Below, in pieces: positions 61,691 through 64,000 of a DNA stretch of 64,000 bases. The stretch covers positions 3,286,001-3,350,000 of the forward strand of contig NZ_CP058348.1 of the NCBI RefSeq assembly GCF_013752535.1, written 5' to 3'. Under the pieces are notes generated by a model that saw nothing but the letters and a program-made list of their open reading frames with translations, did not search any database and had not been told where the DNA came from. Each line of letters starts with the position of its first letter. Position 1 is the first letter of the stretch. The translations under genes were made by a program, and so were the position numbers. This DNA comes from Bdellovibrio sp. KM01 (GTDB taxonomy: Bacteria > Bdellovibrionota > Bdellovibrionia > Bdellovibrionales > Bdellovibrionaceae).

Positions 61691-63046
61691 TCAAAAACCT
61701 CTTTTTTGAATAACCGTCTGACCCTCTTTCAGATCTCCGACATTCACAAGCTCAGATTCAAGAACAGCATGCAAATTAACACCGAAGTCCTTAAATTCAC
61801 TGTTGGGAACCAATCGCGCCAGGGTCAAGGCCGCTATGCGAATACCTTTTTCCAAACCGAAGTGTTCCTTCAGATCCCACAAAACACCACTGATAATACC
61901 GGAGTCGTGATATAACCCACCGTTCTTATCCGCGACGGACAAGGTATTCACAACCGAACGGCGAAAAGGCCCTTTTAAGTACGAAGCCTCTCCCATATTT
62001 GGATTATTTAACTGCGCAGCAGTAAAAAAGTCGGCAAAACCTTCATTCAAAGAACCACCCTCTCCCTCAAAGGGAAGTCCCGCAATGGAGTCTACAAGGG
62101 CGTGCACACTTTCATGGACGACAACTGATGGATCTTGGGCAAGGCGAGAATATACTTCGTCATCTCCCGCCCCCAAGCGTATTTTGCCCTGATAATAAAA
62201 TGCAGAATTTGTTTTCTCTGGGAATCCCACCTGAACTTCAGCTTGCAGTAAAAATGGAATTTTAAATCCCAACATTCTTTCAAACCAGGCAAGCGAATCA
62301 TACAGAAAATAGAATGCCTGAACCTGATCAAAACGGGGATCTTTGCTATTGAACTTTAGCGGCTCCATAACAGAGGTAATTTTTGACGAGTTTTGCGAGC
62401 TCACCATCAGCCGCGTGTTTGCCAGAGTCGGACTAGCATACAGACCAGTTAATACAACCTCCTGAAGCTCCCTTTTTTTGGAGCCTTTCGGAAATACCCA
62501 AGCCAACGTATCCTGAAAATAGGAACCAACTCTTTGAATCTTTTGAATTTGCAGATAATTATAAAATCGCGCTTCCCACGTCACGCCTTTGTCATCAACG
62601 TAAACCACTTTCCACAAAGGTTGATAAAAGCCTTTGTGGTGGGCTATTACCAAAGACACGGACTGGGGCGAATTTTTCTTAAACATGGGCAAAGAATTTT
62701 TTAGTCTTCTTTCGATATTACTTTTGTTACCCAGAAATTCTTCTATCGGAATATCTTTTAACTTAGGTTCCGCAGTTACAATGTGCCCACGAACGGCAAC
62801 TAATTTTGATCCGTTAGAAATTTCTTTGACGTAAGTGCCCTCAACAGGAACGCCACGAATAAGTTGCTGGCGTAATAAAATATTCTGGGAATAGAGAGAT
62901 GCCTCGGAAAGAAAAACAGTATCAACTTGTTTTAGAATGACCAGGTTTTCTTTGGAAGAGCCCGATTTCCATTCGATTGTCTGGAAATCGGACTTAGGCG
63001 AACAAGAGGTTAGCGCGATGAAAAGTATAATTAACTTATTTTTCAT
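61691..63046 (-). CDS. Lipoprotein metallopeptidase (M4/M36-like gluzincin)
   Basis: 451 residues. Lipobox ALTSC. N-terminal half like an FTP/PepSY propeptide (RGVPVEGTYVKEISNGS, WKVVYVDDKG). Zinc ligands H311, H315 in HESVH, E335 in NEGFADFF, then HDSGIISGVLWDL as the substrate-binding strand. A cell-bound protease, possibly for prey proteins. Confidence 0.8.
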   Translation of the reverse strand: MKNKLIILFIALTSCSPKSDFQTIEWKSGSSKENLVILKQVDTVFLSEASLYSQNILLRQQLIRGVPVEGTYVKEISNGSKLVAVRGHIVTAEPKLKDIPIEEFLGNKSNIERRLKNSLPMFKKNSPQSVSLVIAHHKGFYQPLWKVVYVDDKGVTWEARFYNYLQIQKIQRVGSYFQDTLAWVFPKGSKKRELQEVVLTGLYASPTLANTRLMVSSQNSSKITSVMEPLKFNSKDPRFDQVQAFYFLYDSLAWFERMLGFKIPFLLQAEVQVGFPEKTNSAFYYQGKIRLGAGDDEVYSRLAQDPSVVVHESVHALVDSIAGLPFEGEGGSLNEGFADFFTAAQLNNPNMGEASYLKGPFRRSVVNTLSVADKNGGLYHDSGIISGVLWDLKEHFGLEKGIRIAALTLARLVPNSEFKDFGVNLHAVLESELVNVGDLKEGQTVIQKRGF

Positions 63047-63077
63047 GCAGGACTTCCTCCGGCTGGCTCAACTTTTC

Positions 63078-63470
63078 TTATTCGATAACAACAGATTTTT
63101 CCAAGTAAGTACCGTCGCCATTTTCAAATCTAAGGTTGTGTTTACCTGGAATGAATTTCCCTAGACGGATTTCTTTTTGAAATGGGATCAGAACCATAAT
63201 GCACATACCTTCTGATACAGAGGCAATTGATTTCACAGTGTGGTTGAAATCGTCCTTGTTATCCACTTCGGCACGTTTCCATTTATAGCAACCATTTTGG
63301 AAAATACCATTTACGACGACATACACGTCTGAATTGGAATCGAAACCACCGGGTACAAAAACACCGCTAATACCAATCTGCACGTCACGCTCTTTTGGCG
63401 CAGCTTGATTTGCGAAAGAAACTGAACCTAAAAGCATCATCAAAGCAAAAACTCTTGCGATCATTTTCAT
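63078..63470 (-). CDS. Small exported protein
   Basis: 130 residues, signal peptide MKMIARVFALMMLLGSVSFA, preceded by AGGAGG. Beta-rich with two cysteines. It is upstream of the peptidase lipoprotein (31 bp apart), so likely the first gene of the operon. Unknown function. Confidence 0.6.
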   Translation of the reverse strand: MKMIARVFALMMLLGSVSFANQAAPKERDVQIGISGVFVPGGFDSNSDVYVVVNGIFQNGCYKWKRAEVDNKDDFNHTVKSIASVSEGMCIMVLIPFQKEIRLGKFIPGKHNLRFENGDGTYLEKSVVIE

Positions 63471-63633
63471 CTTATCCTCCTTGGACAGACATTTTTGTCT
63501 TGCCTAAGGAATACGCCTGCTCTTTTTTCGGGGAGATGACGGCAATCATGTTTATGCAACACCCCAATAGAAATCAATCCACGGTGGAGATTGAGGACAC
63601 TCCGGACAGGAATTGAATCCCAGCTTCAAAAAA

Positions 63634-63666
63634 TAAAAAAGGGAACCCGAAAGGTTCCCTTTTTAT
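63634..63666. terminator. Bidirectional terminator, copy 2
   Basis: GGGAACC / GGTTCCC with loop CGAAA, Ts on both strands. Ends the gene at 63692-63898. Confidence 0.85.
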
Positions 63667-63691
63667 TTTAAGAGCTAAGTCCTAAAACTAA

Positions 63692-63898
63692 TTACTTAGT
63701 TTCAGTTTTAACTTCTTCTTTTTTCTCTACTTTTTCTTTTTTGCCGTGTTTTTTGTGTTTTACTTCTTTTTTAACTTCAGCTTTTTGCTCAACTTGAGCA
63801 GCTGGTTGTTGCTCAGCAACTGGAGCCGCAGCAGGTTCGTTAGCTTGAGCCATAAGACCAGAGAAAAGAATAGCTGTAGTGATAAGTGCGAATTTCAT
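63692..63898 (-). CDS. Exported lysine/glutamate-rich peptide
   Basis: 68 residues from the ATG at 63898 (GGAGG upstream). Signal peptide MKFALITTAILFSGLMAQA, then PAAAP linker and a tail of K and E (VKKEVKHKKHGKKEKVEKKEEV). Low-complexity; role unknown. The last 100 bp of the window hold nothing I recognise. Confidence 0.6.
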   Translation of the reverse strand: MKFALITTAILFSGLMAQANEPAAAPVAEQQPAAQVEQKAEVKKEVKHKKHGKKEKVEKKEEVKTETK

Positions 63899-64000
63899 AA
63901 AACCTCCATTTGGTTTTGTATTTGATTGCTCGCCACAAACACAAGTTACCAAAGAGTTCTTAAACCCCGATTAAAACCACATTAATTCTTTTTTATCTGG

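Noticed and set aside
1-64000. CRISPR arrays, rRNA genes, IS elements other than the RAYT
   Set aside because: No regular repeat-spacer pattern, no rRNA sequence, no other transposase found by eye.

Overview
The window looks like chromosome of a Bdellovibrio-like predatory bacterium (Bdellovibrionota). This is inferred from gene content, not from a search: a TIGR02147/DUF4423-type regulator, many small signal-peptide proteins, a very long repetitive secreted fibre protein coupled to a LamG-like protein, an H1-like lysine-rich protein, a predicted exo-muramidase (NamZ type), a patatin and several secreted metallopeptidases.

Left part (1-24.3 kb) is mostly core chromosome. In order it holds: the end of a MutT/Nudix gene with two GT-B glycosyltransferases; an HU/IHF gene that shares a bidirectional terminator with a convergent EpmA-like gene; a TldD/TldE-like pair followed by a DUF4286-like protein and an H1-like protein; a 5.5-kb gene for a repetitive secreted protein plus a LamG-like partner; gcvP; a GT9 heptosyltransferase-like gene and an Rsm22-family gene; a PRMT-like methyltransferase; a BrnT/BrnA toxin-antitoxin pair with a two-repeat operator; and a 180-bp run of five hairpins.

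Centre (24,309-40,700) is a 16.4-kb integrative island in the 3' end of tRNA-Leu(UAG). A 14-bp copy of the tRNA 3' end lies at 24309-24322, and the intact tRNA is at 40692-40774 (minus). Just inside the direct repeats sit 18-bp perfect inverted repeats (24335-24352 and 40660-40677). The likely original terminator of the tRNA transcript is stranded on the far side of the left repeat. Cargo is defence-like: (a) an overlapping three-gene operon of a thioredoxin-fold protein without CxxC, a PD-(D/E)XK nuclease-like protein and a double AAA+ ATPase, which I cannot match to a named system and regard as the best novel candidate; (b) an XRE regulator with a likely leaderless, self-repressed promoter; (c) an RCC1-repeat lipoprotein with a zinc-ribbon membrane protein; (d) an AbiC-like membrane protein; (e) two HEPN-motif proteins; (f) an Avs-like Mrr nuclease-STAND NTPase with two small upstream genes; (g) a small two-helix membrane protein. 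Two unrelated recombinases are present: a 913-aa tyrosine-type and a 559-aa large serine-type.

Right part (40.7-64 kb) is core chromosome again: gcvH and gcvT transcribed toward the tRNA, a TrmK-like methyltransferase, a short TIGR02147-type regulator, a periplasmic binding protein, a haem-oxygenase-fold enzyme with a GNAT-like protein, a DUF1254/DUF1214 protein, two histidine kinases, dtd, a secreted metallopeptidase operon, a patatin and AraC regulator pair, a REP-associated tyrosine transposase embedded in its own REP-like palindromes, the NamZ-like gene, and several lipoproteins and small exported proteins. Many transcription units end in clear hairpin-plus-T terminators. Two of these, 2.3 kb apart, are identical over about 33 nt.
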